Below, in pieces: positions 10,523-21,727 of a DNA stretch of 64,000 bases (its first letter is position 1; the number at the start of each line of letters is the position of its first letter). Where the stretch lies: the NCBI GenBank assembly GCA_019614645.1, contig JABWDB010000067.1:372001-436000 (forward strand), given 5' to 3'. The DNA is from Stratiolaelaps scimitus. Lineage: Eukaryota > Arthropoda > Arachnida > Mesostigmata > Laelapidae. The translations under genes were made by a program, and so were the position numbers. The notes under the pieces were generated by a model. That model did no database searches. It saw only the letters and a list, made by a program, of their open reading frames with translations, and was not told the DNA's origin.

Positions 10523-11398
10523 GGAATACTTTTTGTTTTCCCAATCTACCAGGAAACACACCGGACTGAAGAGACAAGTTGATCTTGTGTCCTAGAAGGG
10601 ATACAAGAGCAGATAATGAGAGTTTCCCTAAGTATACTAGGGATGCCTGCGGCCCCAACACTCTCGTTTGTCTTTGTAGCGGCAAAGTGGCACGAGCCGT
10701 CTGTGTTTCCGACTTAGTAACTTGACTGAAGAGGTACAATACTCCCTGCGCTCTCATAATGAATTCCAGTTCTGCCCGAAGATATTCTTATGTCATTAAG
10801 CCAGCCATAATCACCAAATTTCCCGCGTTATTCCACAGAACTGATTAATAAATTTTGCAATGGGCCGTTACCCATCAGGTCATACAATTTGAGCTGCTAT
10901 TAATGGATAGGTTCATGCTCCGGTTGGAAGTGCATTTTTGTTAAGCAATATTGTTGCTACTGACGATTTGCGCCGGTATTGGTGGACTTCTTCTGACTCT
11001 TCGCCAGAGTCAGCCTGTCGGCACCGCGCAGGCAACAAATTGGGAGCACAAATTGAAATTGCCTTGCTGCATTGTTCCACTCCTACAATTTGTCAAACGG
11101 TTATTGATACCTAATTCGCTCTTAGCTGCGTAAAACATATACAGCGAGTTCTAACTTAACCCAACTATTGAGTTACTCGATAATTGGTTCATTTGACCGT
11201 TAGACAAAATAGACATCGAGATAGGAAAAAGTACTCTTACAACTGAAACGATAGCTATTTCTTCCTACTATGACCTCACATGCATCCTGGCTATAGACTT
11301 AAGTCATATTTCGCTGTGGGATGATGCGTACCTTCCCCTGCCATGCATGAGTTGTTTCTGTTTTATCTCATCTAATAAGTAAATAATAACGTCTGTAC
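10523..11398. other. Spacer right of SINE, unassigned
   Basis: A 107-residue minus frame overlaps the SINE edge (10434-10757) and is not a recognisable protein. Nothing else stands out apart from ordinary AT-rich sequence. Confidence 0.35.
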
Positions 11399-11416
11399 TA
11401 TATATATATATATATT
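11399..11416. repeat. (TA)n microsatellite
   Basis: About nine TA units, placed just before the open frame at 11434-11679. Confidence 0.8.
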
Positions 11417-11433
11417 GTAGTGCAGATGTCACA

Positions 11434-11679
11434 TTGTTTGGCTTCTCTATTTCTATATTACTAATAGTCCTAGTCAACGCGCGCGACAAAGCAACGCCAC
11501 AGAAAAGGGCATGCGAAGTATTGATGGAGAGGCACGGTCTGAAGCTCCCCCCGGTTCGTTGGCAACAAAAGGCACAGGAAATCAGGTTGAAATTGGATGA
11601 GATGATTGAATTTAAGGAAACAGCGCGATACCGAGAGCTTAAGCATTGTAAAATTGCAGCTCCTTCAATAAACCAATAA
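11434..11679 (+). CDS. Unrecognised 81-residue open frame, possibly the end of a retroelement protein
   Basis: The frame has coding-like composition: hydrophobic start, then KRACEVLMERHGLKLPPVRW, then a charged helix (EIRLKLDEMIEFKETARYRE), ending KHCKIAAPSINQ and TAA. The last part recurs at about 62718-62755 as REFKHCTTAVPSIN in the same relation to an ATAAACC sequence, so it belongs to a repeated unit rather than a unique gene. A (TTTACC)-like run and an R1-like LINE fragment follow at once. I do not recognise the family. Confidence 0.35.
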   Translation: MFGFSISILLIVLVNARDKATPQKRACEVLMERHGLKLPPVRWQQKAQEIRLKLDEMIEFKETARYRELKHCKIAAPSINQ

Positions 11680-11689
11680 ACCTTTACCT

Positions 11690-12175
11690 TTACCTCGGCG
11701 TCGCCGTGGACAAACCCCTCAACGGGAGCCCTCACGTGGAAGAGATGATGGCGAAGGGCGTAAAAGTTGCAAACAGCCTTGCAAAAATATTGCCCAGAGA
11801 ACGGGAAGCAACGGAAACGGACGTCCTGGCCACGGCGGCTGAATCTACCGCAATGTATACGGCTGACACGTAGGGCCCGACAGCGCCCCAACTTAAACGA
11901 ATAAGCTCCTGAAAGCGCAAACGGTGATGTCGGTAAGGGTCACTGGAGCATACAAGACAGTAGAGATGAAGGCAGCAATAGGCCCGACATGAATGGGACC
12001 ATGGCCAAGGCTAATAGACGAAAGAGCGTGACTAACAGCAGGAGATACTACGTATCACTCGGTCAAAGTGCTCACTGGACATGGAGGCTTCCAGAAATAC
12101 CTCCACAAGATTGGCAAAGCACCTGATTCGAATTGTGTTTACAGTGAGACGAGCTAAAGAAGGAGGAAAAACGAT
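11690..12175 (+). pseudogene. R1/I-like LINE ORF2 3' fragment
   Basis: Plus-strand frames give YLGVAVDKPLNGSPHVEEMM, then a Lys/Ala-rich stretch, and after frame shifts HSVKVLTGHGGFQKYLHKIG with KAPDSNCVY. In R1/I-clade LINEs the YLGV block follows the reverse transcriptase, and LTGHGxFxxYLxRxGxxxxxxC leads into the C-terminal zinc knuckle. The order and spacing fit. Stops and shifts show that it is dead. Confidence 0.65.
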
Positions 12176-12482
12176 TTGTGATCGCTGATTTCAGTCCCAG
12201 AAAAATGATCCCCGAATATTTGTGCACACCAGTACACAAATAGAACTCTAAAGGTGAAGTAGATACACCTGTAACCCAAAAAAAAAAATTCTATGCACAA
12301 TTTTCGAGATGATTGTGATAGATCATATCTTCAATTATCTGGCTCAAAAGGGCCTATGCAACCACCTATGAAACCATGCTATACCATGATTAATACGGGT
12401 TCTTCAAGGGAAGAAGGCCCGATTGGTTAATATCTCTCAAGACTGAACTCAATATCAAAACTGAAAGATTAACTTTAACTGT

Positions 12483-13080
12483 ACACACTTCGATTTTTTC
12501 AAAGTGTCTGATACAGTTCTCATCCCTGAGAGCAGGGGTTGACAATAAGACGTGTGCGTGTCTAATTATCTAACGGGCCGCTGTTTCAAGGTTAAAGTAA
12601 ATGAGAAACTAGGTTCACTTGAAGATTGCCAGTCAGGAGTACCCCAAATGTCTTGTGTGGGACTTCTATTGTTTCGCTCATTTAAATTGGATCTTCAAAA
12701 GGTTATACCAAAAAGCCTGGTTCACAAACTCTGTGCAGATGATCTGAAACTGTGTGGCTCCTCTGACAGTCTTGTAGGGAGGGGCTTATTAGAGTCACCG
12801 ACTGACACCGTAGCAGAGTGATGCGAACGCAACGACCTGTTGATATCCGTCTCTTGTGCGCACTTTTATCGTCTTCTTCGCCAACACGACTTTGTTTACA
12901 CCCTAAACATAGACCCCCCCCCACCTCCAGTAGAGTAAACACGTCTGGGGATCTGGACGTTTTTATGTACCCGTCATTAGACTTCGATTCTTATATGACA
13001 AATGCCGTGCGGGCTGTAGATGCTGTGGAACTGTCTTTCGTTGCCTTCTTGTCAAATACGTTGACAAGAAGGTTGACCTA
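12483..13080 (+). pseudogene. Jockey/CR1-like LINE reverse transcriptase fragment
   Basis: Plus-strand translation reads YLTGRCFKVKVNEKLGSLED, SGVPQMSCVGLLLF and VHKLCADDLKLCGSS. These match the FLxxRxQxVxVxG, SGVPQGSVLGPLLF and FADDxKL motifs of non-LTR reverse transcriptases in order. The catalytic ADD is kept, but QGS became QMS. Stops follow from 12819 on. The ADDLKL motif is shared with the copies at 41.3 and 60.2 kb. Confidence 0.75.
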
Positions 13081-14360
13081 AAGAGCGGTAGAACCGTAAG
13101 CGTAATTAATGCGGCGTGCGTTGAGCGCATAAATAATTCACAATATAAGTAAAATAAGCACATTAATATTGAATACTACTAAATAATTCAAAAAATCTCC
13201 TAGGGCCTATGTAATACGAAGCCTCGAGTGGAATTTGCTTGTGAACCTCTCTTGGCTGCCAAATGTTGGACCATTTGTTCACTTTATCACAATCACATTA
13301 TCACAAGAGGCTATCTATAACTATCCGTTTGCCACCTGAGCTCATACTACATGAGAGTCGAATAACAAGTACAAAGCCATGACGGTATCAGTGGGCTAAA
13401 TATTATTTTATTCAAATAAATGTAAGTTGCTATGGGGATATTTGGCGAACAGAGGAGGAGATTTCGTGTATAACAGTCATCGCCAATCACTCGATGGGTG
13501 TGAGTATTTTCGAAAGTGAAATAGCAATACTATTTAATAGCTATAGACTTGTCGCAAAGAGCAGCTCGTTCTTTACTAGTAGGACCATATTTGCCAATGG
13601 TCTGGGGTCGCTATGTTTATTTGGAGCCAATTGATGAAGTTGGCATAGTCGTCCACCTTGGGATCCTCGCTCTCAAAAATCGTCATATGGTTATAACTCG
13701 GCAACGAAACATAGTATATAAACACTCTTGGAGAGCTCTCGACAAACACTAAACTCCCTCAAAAATAAAGAAAAATCAAATTTCCAACCCCTTCTTTATA
13801 TTCGATTAGAAATGAAAATGACAAAAGTCACAGCCAGTTCTTTGTCTTCTTACCATGTATTTAACTTTAAATATCGATCCTTCTCTCTAAACTAGGTTGA
13901 TCATTTAAATGCAGTACAAAATGGTCCTTTATCCACGGTTGGGCAGTACAATGCAGGACGTTGGAATCAACGTGTCATATACTTCACATAAAATTCCGTT
14001 AACTATGAAGCATTGAAACTCCTGCTTGCCGACTAGACCAAGCTTATCTTTACCCCCCGCATGCAGGCCTAGGCGAGCCTATAATATAGGCAATTCGAAG
14101 CAACGAGAGTCACATGCAACAATTCACTTAAAATCTCGGGTGTTTGATTATAAAACACAAGAATGTAGAGTTTGGAACAATCTCGTTATGTGACGTGTAA
14201 GGTCGAGATTTGAAGTCACTAAAACAACGCGGTCATAAAATATGTTGCCGGAAGCTACTACGTCATCGTTACATGTATACTGAAAAAAAATATAGAAAAT
14301 GACAAAAAAAATAAAAAAATAACAAAACAAAAAATAATGTGACGGGTCTATTCAAGGCCA
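13081..14360. other. Intergenic, nothing recognised
   Basis: AT-rich with no supported coding frame on either strand. Confidence 0.35.
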
Positions 14361-14371
14361 CAGCTTCACAC

Positions 14372-14820
14372 TTAGGTTCTGAGATCATCATCCCATTTAC
14401 AGCACCCCCATTTGGGGATACATAGCTGAGGTTGAGGATCATGGCCTGTCGGCATTGCCCTCATTATCAATTTACTTGTCCATTCATAATGTCGTTTGCC
14501 TGGAGTATGTACATAGTAGACGTCATCGGACAATATCACCACGAGATCTAGAATAGGGACCCGAAGGAGTAGTGGCAAAGGCGAGAGCCTTGCGAAGCAC
14601 AAAATGGGCATAGAGAGGATCACTGAGGGAATTACCCATTCGAATCCCGGGACGGTGCTTTGGCAAGTGGGTATATCGATATTCAATTAACTGTGTATTG
14701 GGCACCCTCAAGCTTTTTCATCAGCAACGTGTGGTGGTTGACACAATTAAAACCAAGAGAGATACTGTCATAGATTTCGTAGAACCTTGTTCGAAGATTT
14801 AGAAAGCTACCCTAGTCGTG
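14372..14820 (-). pseudogene. Possible reverse transcriptase fragment (Penelope- or LINE-like), frameshifted
   Basis: Minus-strand reading gives FNCVNHHTLLMKKLE, then in another frame GIRMGNSLSDPLYAHFVLRK, then in a third LSDDVYYVHTPGKRHYEW. The pattern GxxMGNSLSPxLA followed by xDDV is that of Penelope-like and some LINE reverse transcriptases. The three blocks are in the right order but need two frame shifts. Assignment to a clade is tentative. Confidence 0.35.
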
Positions 14821-17432
14821 GATCATAAATAGTTCATAGTTGAATGTCCATAGATGTGCTTGCAACAAGATATTACATAAAGACATGTTTTCGCTAACTT
14901 CATTATGAAGAAAACGTCAAAGTTATATTATACCTCCATCCCGCGTTTTTGGTGTTGTTTTATATCGACTCTGTCTAGCACTGGGCCACAGTTAGGTCTT
15001 TTGAACCATTATTTAGCTTAGGAGAGATACTCGAAACATATTGATATTACTACAATACCTCATAGTTAAACTAAACCATGCGCCTTATATAAATACCTTT
15101 GATGATGTATATACTATTCTGAATGCCGATAAATTGTGCTTGGCTACGGTTTCTAGCCTCGTTGACTTTTTGACCGATTCTAGCTGCAAATAAGAATTTA
15201 ACTGGATTTTTAATACCATGCGATATTTGGACCAAACAGAAGAGTATCAGGATATAATATTTGTACTGAAATAAGCGACTTTACTTGTGCACTCGTGTCC
15301 TTGACAGGACGACTACAATTGAGCCTCTGAAATGAATTCCCTTCGTTTCAACAATAATTCTAACCTAGGATAAATCCATCAGAAAAATTACTTTTCTCAA
15401 AAGCTGTAAGCGTATGTCTTATTCTACTATTCGCTGGGAACTTCGACCATGCTGCGTTTACTTTTCCTTAAATGTTTGATCTAATTTGCTAGTGATGCAA
15501 TTTGCGAGATAATAGTATTTGAAGATAGAAGTACATTTGATTAATGAGCCCGATTATGCCCGTTTTTCGGCCGTGCATTGGTGACTTCGCCACATAGAAT
15601 ATAGGTAGAAGCTATTTCTCTGCAACTCGAATAAAAAAAACGATTGGGGCCAGATCGAGTTAATATATTTGTTTTGTCGAATTTGCAAAGTGTAATACAG
15701 ATAATTAATCTCACTCCAGCTGACGATGACGCACTTCCAACAATATGAATACAATATCCATTTCTTGTACAATATTCGTCAAATCTTCTTGCATGTATAT
15801 ATTATTTGCACTTCCCCAAAAATTAATCAAGTTAAATACAAAAAAAAATATCGTCTGAGTAGTCCGCACGTAATTTAACTATAGATTACAATATAGCCAC
15901 CTCAAGTAAAATAAGTTAGGAGTGCTGTTTTCGATTTCGAAATTGAGTTATATGTAGATAATGCAGAATTGGATCAGTCATTACGACGATCACAAAACAC
16001 GAACTGTTTTGACTAGCATGAAATAGGTACGGCCTTCCTAACAATATACTGGAAATCTTCAAGATCCTTAGCCATCGCGAATCGTACATGTTCTTGTCAT
16101 GGAACTTCATCGTGCATATGAACTCATAACAATCGAATAATTTTGCAGAACATATGCAAACTCAATCCATGTGGCTGTGCAATCTTGCCCCCCCTCCCCC
16201 CCACAAAACACGAACTGTTCATTGTCCAAAAACTGTAGTAATACCCTCTCTGGTCGTTTATATCAACCAAATGAAGACATCTATTCAAATTAGTTTATTG
16301 TAAAAATTCCGAAAATGTGTTCCTAAAATTTGTTCTTTCGGTATTTGATTGCAAAACACAGGTCAGTATCTCCACTAATACCATTATCTGCTGTCAATGC
16401 TGCACCAATCAGATTGCAGAAGAATGCTGCTCCTTCTTTAACATACAGGCTACAGGAAGGAACATTCACCCCGAGTTGGTACTTCCGAAACTCCAATCTC
16501 AAAACAGATGAACTTCAGTGTGATTATATTATTTCAATTTAAGTTGAGCTATTTGTAAAGAAAGAAAGAAACACAGAGTTCCTTTATTGAATGAGCTTTG
16601 GCTCTAAAGAATGGCCCCAAACGTATTTCCCATTGCTAAACAACTTAAGTATTATGCAAGTGGGTGATACTTAAGGTTTCTATGTACTTATCCTTCACGA
16701 TGGCCATATTGGTACAGCCAGGCTGGTTTGGTTTCCAGAAGTCGCGATTTGCTATGAGCCAAGAATTGGACCAAAGAAAAAAAAAGTGCAATGAATAATC
16801 TTGGCCAACATTAAAATTGGCAAACGCGTGGGCCCCCTCTCCTTGAAGCAATGCTGCTACATAGTGGTACTGGGGACTTCCTGCCATAGGGGAAACGAAG
16901 ATAGCCGAGGGTCAGCTGGAAAATTTCTTTTGCACAGTCAACATCTTGTACAAATATAATGCTCGTTGGCAATGGGTCTGAAAATTCCTTATTTTAGGAA
17001 AACAATTTTTATTCAAAAATTGGTTTATTTAGACACAAAGGATTTATATATGACTTTTCGACACATTAAATATATGTCAACTCGATTTTCTTGATTTTAG
17101 GTATATCTTTATTTGTATTTCTTAATGATCCAAAGTTATTAAACTTCTAATAATGAGCCAAAGATCATAATTGAGGCAGGTATATGACGTCCGTAGGGGT
17201 ATCGGAAATTGCAAAACCAGAGTCCTCGACATATAATTCTAACAATAGACGCGAGCAGTGGATTACAGACGATTACTTCAAGATGGAAAGGTTTTTTTCT
17301 CAACGCCGCTTTATCTCCAGCCACTTTGCCCTAACGTACCCCGTTGCGGTAAAAAAAATACAGCTAACTGAAAAAGGCTCTGAATTGGATCATCAAATGT
17401 CAACGAAGGCGCTACATACACACACATCAACC
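14821..17432. other. AT-rich intergenic with an 18-bp direct repeat
   Basis: No recognisable gene. The exact 18-mer CACAAAACACGAACTGTT occurs at 15991-16008 and again at 16202-16219. The ORFs near 16317-16542 are not family-like. Confidence 0.4.

Positions 17433-17472
<40 letters not shown>
17433..17472. repeat. (AT)n(GT)n compound microsatellite
   Basis: About twelve AT units pass directly into about eight GT units. Confidence 0.9.
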
Positions 17473-18444
17473 TCAGACATAAAGAAGTGCCTTTGGTTTA
17501 GTAAGTGAGCAGCAGTAGCAGACACACGGATCGGAGCTTTAAGGCCCAGGCCGGAAATGACCATGGGGAGATGACGGCAGACGACTGCGACGACAACTAA
17601 TGGTTTGAGCTATAGCGCTATAGCGTAGTGGTGGCCATCTGTTACCAACGGTTGTTTGCCGTAGAATCACCGCCACGAACTACGACTGCTGGCAGTCGCC
17701 ACGTTGGTGATGATGGTCGTACTAATGGTAATATATATATATATATAATAAGAATAAAGGTGGTGATGGTAATAGTAGTAGAACGTAGTGAAGTAGTGGG
17801 GGAGGAGGATAAAGGCTAAATATCTTCTATGACCAGGAACAAAAGGGAGCGCCGGTGAGCGGAAAGAATTTGTCGCTTTCGATCGTTGGCCGACGCTAAT
17901 ATGTTCTCTACTCTGTCTATCATAAGACAACTCATATGACCAGCTTGAACAACAACGAATCGAGAGCAGAAGCAAGGTATAATAAAATCAAAGTTAAATG
18001 AAGCAAAATTCGTATAACTGTTTGTCCATTTGTGGTAGGAGATTTCGCCCTTTAAGTACTTAACCCTTGCAGGTGATCGAGGAGAAATTTTCTAAGCCAT
18101 TATCATCACATCATGATTCCAGCCGAATTCCAACAAAACTAAATAGAACAAGTAAAATTATGGATACTAATATCCTATGGATGATATTTGGCAATTCCAG
18201 TCACTTATCAATTACATGAGTATTTGAATTTTGAAATGATAAATGTGCCCCCGCTCATTTGATCGAGCTCATCCATCCAATCTATCATTATACCAATGCG
18301 AGAGGAAGAGGAGGTGTATTTTGCAGTGCTAAACCGTAGCCACCTTGTTTTACAAAGTGACCACTGAATTTGAAGCGCCAAAAGCCAAAGATGGAGTCGA
18401 TAGCTTTTCGTCGCCACGATTACCTTTGTGATCTGTGCGTTCAA

Positions 18445-18481
18445 TGCTGCTGCTACTACTGCTGCTGCTGCTGCAGCAGCA
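18445..18481. repeat. CTG/CAG trinucleotide run
   Basis: Imperfect CTG repeats end in CTGCAGCAGCA, so the tract turns into its own complement. Confidence 0.75.
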
Positions 18482-18692
18482 ACGTGTGGACGATTGCACC
18501 AAATCGGCTGGTGTAGTTGCGTAACCGTTGCTTCACGAGCAGTCTTCGTCTGGTCCAGTGCAGTCCCAAATGGAATAGAAGGCTGACACATTTGGGATCA
18601 CTCCATCGCATTGTAGACAACATATAGGTTAACATTGGTATTTGGTTTACTGATAATACACTGATAAGTGGCATACATCTACTAAATTTCAA

Positions 18693-18712
18693 TTATATAT
18701 ATATATATATAT
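18693..18712. repeat. (AT)n microsatellite
   Basis: About ten uninterrupted AT units. Confidence 0.85.
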
Positions 18713-19116
18713 TACTGACGGCACAGTAATGTTGGTGCAGTGTGCAAACTAAGCTGCAATAGAAAATGTTATAGAATTATTTTAGCGTTCGATAATGTAC
18801 CACACGTAGATATCATTGTCAATTTGGTAATAACTGTGGATTAAAGGGAATTCATTACACAATGGTATTTTCTAAGACCCGTTTTAGACTAGCCACTTAT
18901 AATGTACTCAACTAATTCTAAGCATTCAAAAATAAATAGCATGCATCGGAACAAAGCCTTTGGATATTATATTATAGGAACCATCCACATTCAGCTTTTT
19001 ATCTCATTTAGATAAGGAGATGAGTTGAAGGCTAGTTTTAAAATTTCATATTTCGCATTTTTTAGATAATGGTATTAACATAAATGTTGCCTTAACGCAA
19101 ACGGCCTCGAGTTCAA

Positions 19117-19143
19117 ATATATATATATATATATATATATATT
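19117..19143. repeat. (AT)n microsatellite
   Basis: About thirteen uninterrupted AT units. Confidence 0.85.
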
Positions 19144-19937
19144 CTCGGATCTCCCTTAGAGTCCTTTAGAATAAAAGTGGATTATTTCGACGAAATTTTC
19201 AATGTCGACGCTATAAAAGTTGCTTCCGTATAGAAGTGCAAACACACACGTAATCCTAATCGTCTTGTTCTTACTCACCTTAGCCAACGAAATCTCAGAG
19301 TTCCGTCATGTGAGCAACTTACTATAACTGAAAGTTATAATGAAAATAAGGGTTAGCTGTAACAAACGCGAACGTAAGATAAATTGAGACAAGTTGTTCA
19401 TCATTAGATAACCGCGATCGTTTGACCTACGATGCTGTTGCCGCTATGTAATATTGCTAAGGAGTTTGAAGAAAATTGCTGAGGAGCAGGTATTGCAAGA
19501 AGTGAGCATCCTTTCTTGATGTGCTATTTCATTAACAAACAAAAACAATCGATAGATTTCTTGAAACAATTCGGTTGCCGATCTATCCTAGTCGTTATTG
19601 ATCCGACCTGGCCCCCCTGTACTGCATCCTCCTATTTTAGGAAAATAGAAAACTCAAAACGAAGAAGATGCCACGTAAACAAACCAGACGAGATCTCGAT
19701 TAAATGATCTCTAAATATTGATGTGATGCACTCGGACCGAGTTATATAAATGGGTTGATTAATGAGCAGAAAAAAAGGACTACATAGTTGACGGTGGTAT
19801 GAAAATGTCCAAAATAATTTTATCGCTCAGCGTCATCAGCAGGATTTCGCCGATTATGTAAATACTATTCGTTTCTTAGGTGGTCACACTTTCCAGCGGA
19901 TTATGCAGCCACATACTTGGCTCAGTTCCCTATACTT

Positions 19938-20195
19938 TTTTTTTTTGAGCTGACCCTCAGCTGTTCCCCTATCTGACAGGCCTCAGCTCTTAACCTTTAG
20001 GTGTTACTATGAGGACCTGTCGGGGCCACCTTTGCTTATTCTCTGCCTTACTCGTACCTGACAAGAATCCTCAGATAAAGAAAGATGATAAAGAACTCCA
20101 AAGATTCTCCGCGTCTGACAGGATTTGAACCCAACACACACGTGTCCCTCCGGTCTAGTAGTCTAAGACGCTCACCAATAGACCATCCAGGGGAC
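19938..20195 (-). mobile_element. Full-length tRNA-derived SINE (258 bp) with target-site duplication
   Basis: Read on the minus strand it opens with a tRNA-like head: an A box (TGGTCTATTGGTGAGCG), a variable-arm-like segment ending ACCGGAGGG, and a B box (GGGTTCAAATCC). These suggest a long-variable-arm tRNA (Leu or Ser type) ancestor. A unique body and an A-rich tail (the T run from 19936) follow. The flanks carry a 14-bp duplication with one mismatch, AGTTCC(C/T)TATACTT, at 19924-19937 and 20196-20209. A truncated copy lies at 10298-10507 and a tail fragment at 28827-28889. Confidence 0.88.
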
Positions 20196-20209
20196 AGTTC
20201 CTTATACTT

Positions 20210-20720
20210 TACCTTTGTCAAAGACCACAGATATCATGAATAGCCGATGAGAACTTGAATGGGGGACGACGCACCGACGACTGTTGGCTGCGTGATAATT
20301 GACCGCTACCTGGAGAAATAATAATAATCATTTGATGCTATAATGAATTGTTTGATTCTCAGTGACGCAAACGTTTCCCTTCTAGATTAAAATAGAATTG
20401 AACATCAACTGACTGATCCACTCTTTTTGATCCGTTAAGTCCAGAGCGATGTTCCCTCGTGCAAAAACTCTACTACGGTTGCCTGTTTGTATTATTATTA
20501 TATGTCTTCCTTGTCGTATGGTGTTGAAATCAGACGTATGCCATCATTACGGTTTAAGTCAATGCAGTCCATGATTTATAAAAATAATAAAGCAAACTTT
20601 TTAATCAACAATAGTGAAAAGAATTCCATCGAATTCATCTGTCAATGGCAGACGGTGGTGGGGGTCACAGTTGTGAAAGTATTGTTATATATCTATATAT
20701 GTTGAGTGGCATCTTCCTTT
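20210..20720. other. Spacer left of the GC-rich island
   Basis: No supported coding frame or transposon. Confidence 0.35.
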
Positions 20721-21050
20721 CTTGATGTAATTGGCTTCCTGTGGCTACAGCGCGCTGGTATGTCTGTATATAGTGTGTCTGTGTGTGAAGAAGTTCGACG
20801 GAGCAACGGAACGAGCATCGTGTAACATTGACCAAGAGCGCGGCGTGGCGTGGCGACCTTTTACTTTTATTCGCAATGGTCAGTGTTACGATATACGTCC
20901 CCTGTATCCGGCTGTTATACAATCGCTCCCGCCATGCCAGCGGCAGCAGCAGCAGCTTGCGGAACGTCACAGACGACAACGTTAACACACACATATATAT
21001 ACACACACAGCCAAGCGGACTAACGGATGCAGGCTTGCACATATAGAACG

Positions 21051-21051
<1 letters not shown>

Positions 21052-21083
<32 letters not shown>
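21052..21083. repeat. (AT)n microsatellite
   Basis: About sixteen AT units inside the CpG-rich island. Confidence 0.85.
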
Positions 21084-21085
<2 letters not shown>

Positions 21086-21176
21086 TACACGCACTCACAT
21101 ACAAGCACGGACAGGTGGTCGACAATCCAGCACCACCGCACCACAACACACATATCTCTACTGCAGCTGACCAATC

Positions 21177-21212
21177 GACGGACCGACCGACCGACCGACC
21201 GACAGACAGACC
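21177..21212. repeat. (GACC)n / (GACA)n tetranucleotide repeat
   Basis: Tandem GACC units change into GACA at the right end. Confidence 0.85.
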
Positions 21213-21339
21213 AACTGCTGCTGTATATAGTGTGCCTCGTATATGGGAGGGGGAGGGGCCCCCGAGGAGGACCGGACGGAGGGGGGGCACTGCAACGAGT
21301 GGTGGGTATAAGATGCGAAGGAGAAAAATCATTGCTCCA

Positions 21340-21500
21340 GCTCCAGCTGTTGCTGCTGCTGCTGCTGTTACTGTGGCCACATTTATTCGCCGAAAGAAGA
21401 AAGAAAGAATGAAAGAAAGAAGGTTTCGGTTTGTTGTTGCCATGTTATGTCGTGGCCGTTGTTGTTGTTGCTGTTGCTGCTGTTGTTGTTGTGGTGGTAG
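21340..21500. repeat. GCT and GTT trinucleotide runs
   Basis: A GCT run near 21350-21370 and a mixed GTT/GCT run near 21458-21495. On the minus strand the second gives an uninterrupted Gln run in an open frame. Confidence 0.75.
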
Positions 21501-21699
21501 TACTATGGTACTATGGTTACGGGAGGGGACTGGAAGAGTCGTATCAGCAGCGATAGCTGTGCCATGATGCTTACCACTCGCTGGTCGTTGTTGTTCTTGT
21601 TGTCGTCGTCGTCGTCGGCGTCGGGTCGACCGCAGTGGCAAAGCCAAGTGGCTTCGCTCGTCTTCATCTTCTCACCGTTGTTCTCTTACACCTGACGAC

Positions 21700-21727
21700 G
21701 ACGACGCTGCTGCTGCTGCTGCTGTTA
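21700..21727. repeat. (GAC)n(GCT)n trinucleotide run
   Basis: ACGACGACG followed by about seven GCT units, close to the point where strand composition flips. Confidence 0.8.

Larger units (their letters stand above)
17473..19923. other. Intergenic with microsatellites, no gene recognised
   Basis: Contains (AT)n at 18693-18712 and 19117-19143 and a CTG/CAG run at 18445-18481. The minus frame over 18208-18591 is open only because of the repeat and looks non-coding. Confidence 0.4.

Noticed and set aside
18208..18591. A 127-residue minus-strand frame with an Ala run
   Set aside because: The Ala run is the CTG/CAG repeat read in another frame; the rest has no domain.
20982..21647. A 221-residue minus-strand frame with a Gln run
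   Set aside because: Open because of trinucleotide and AT repeats. It includes long Tyr-Ile repeats from a microsatellite and no domain.
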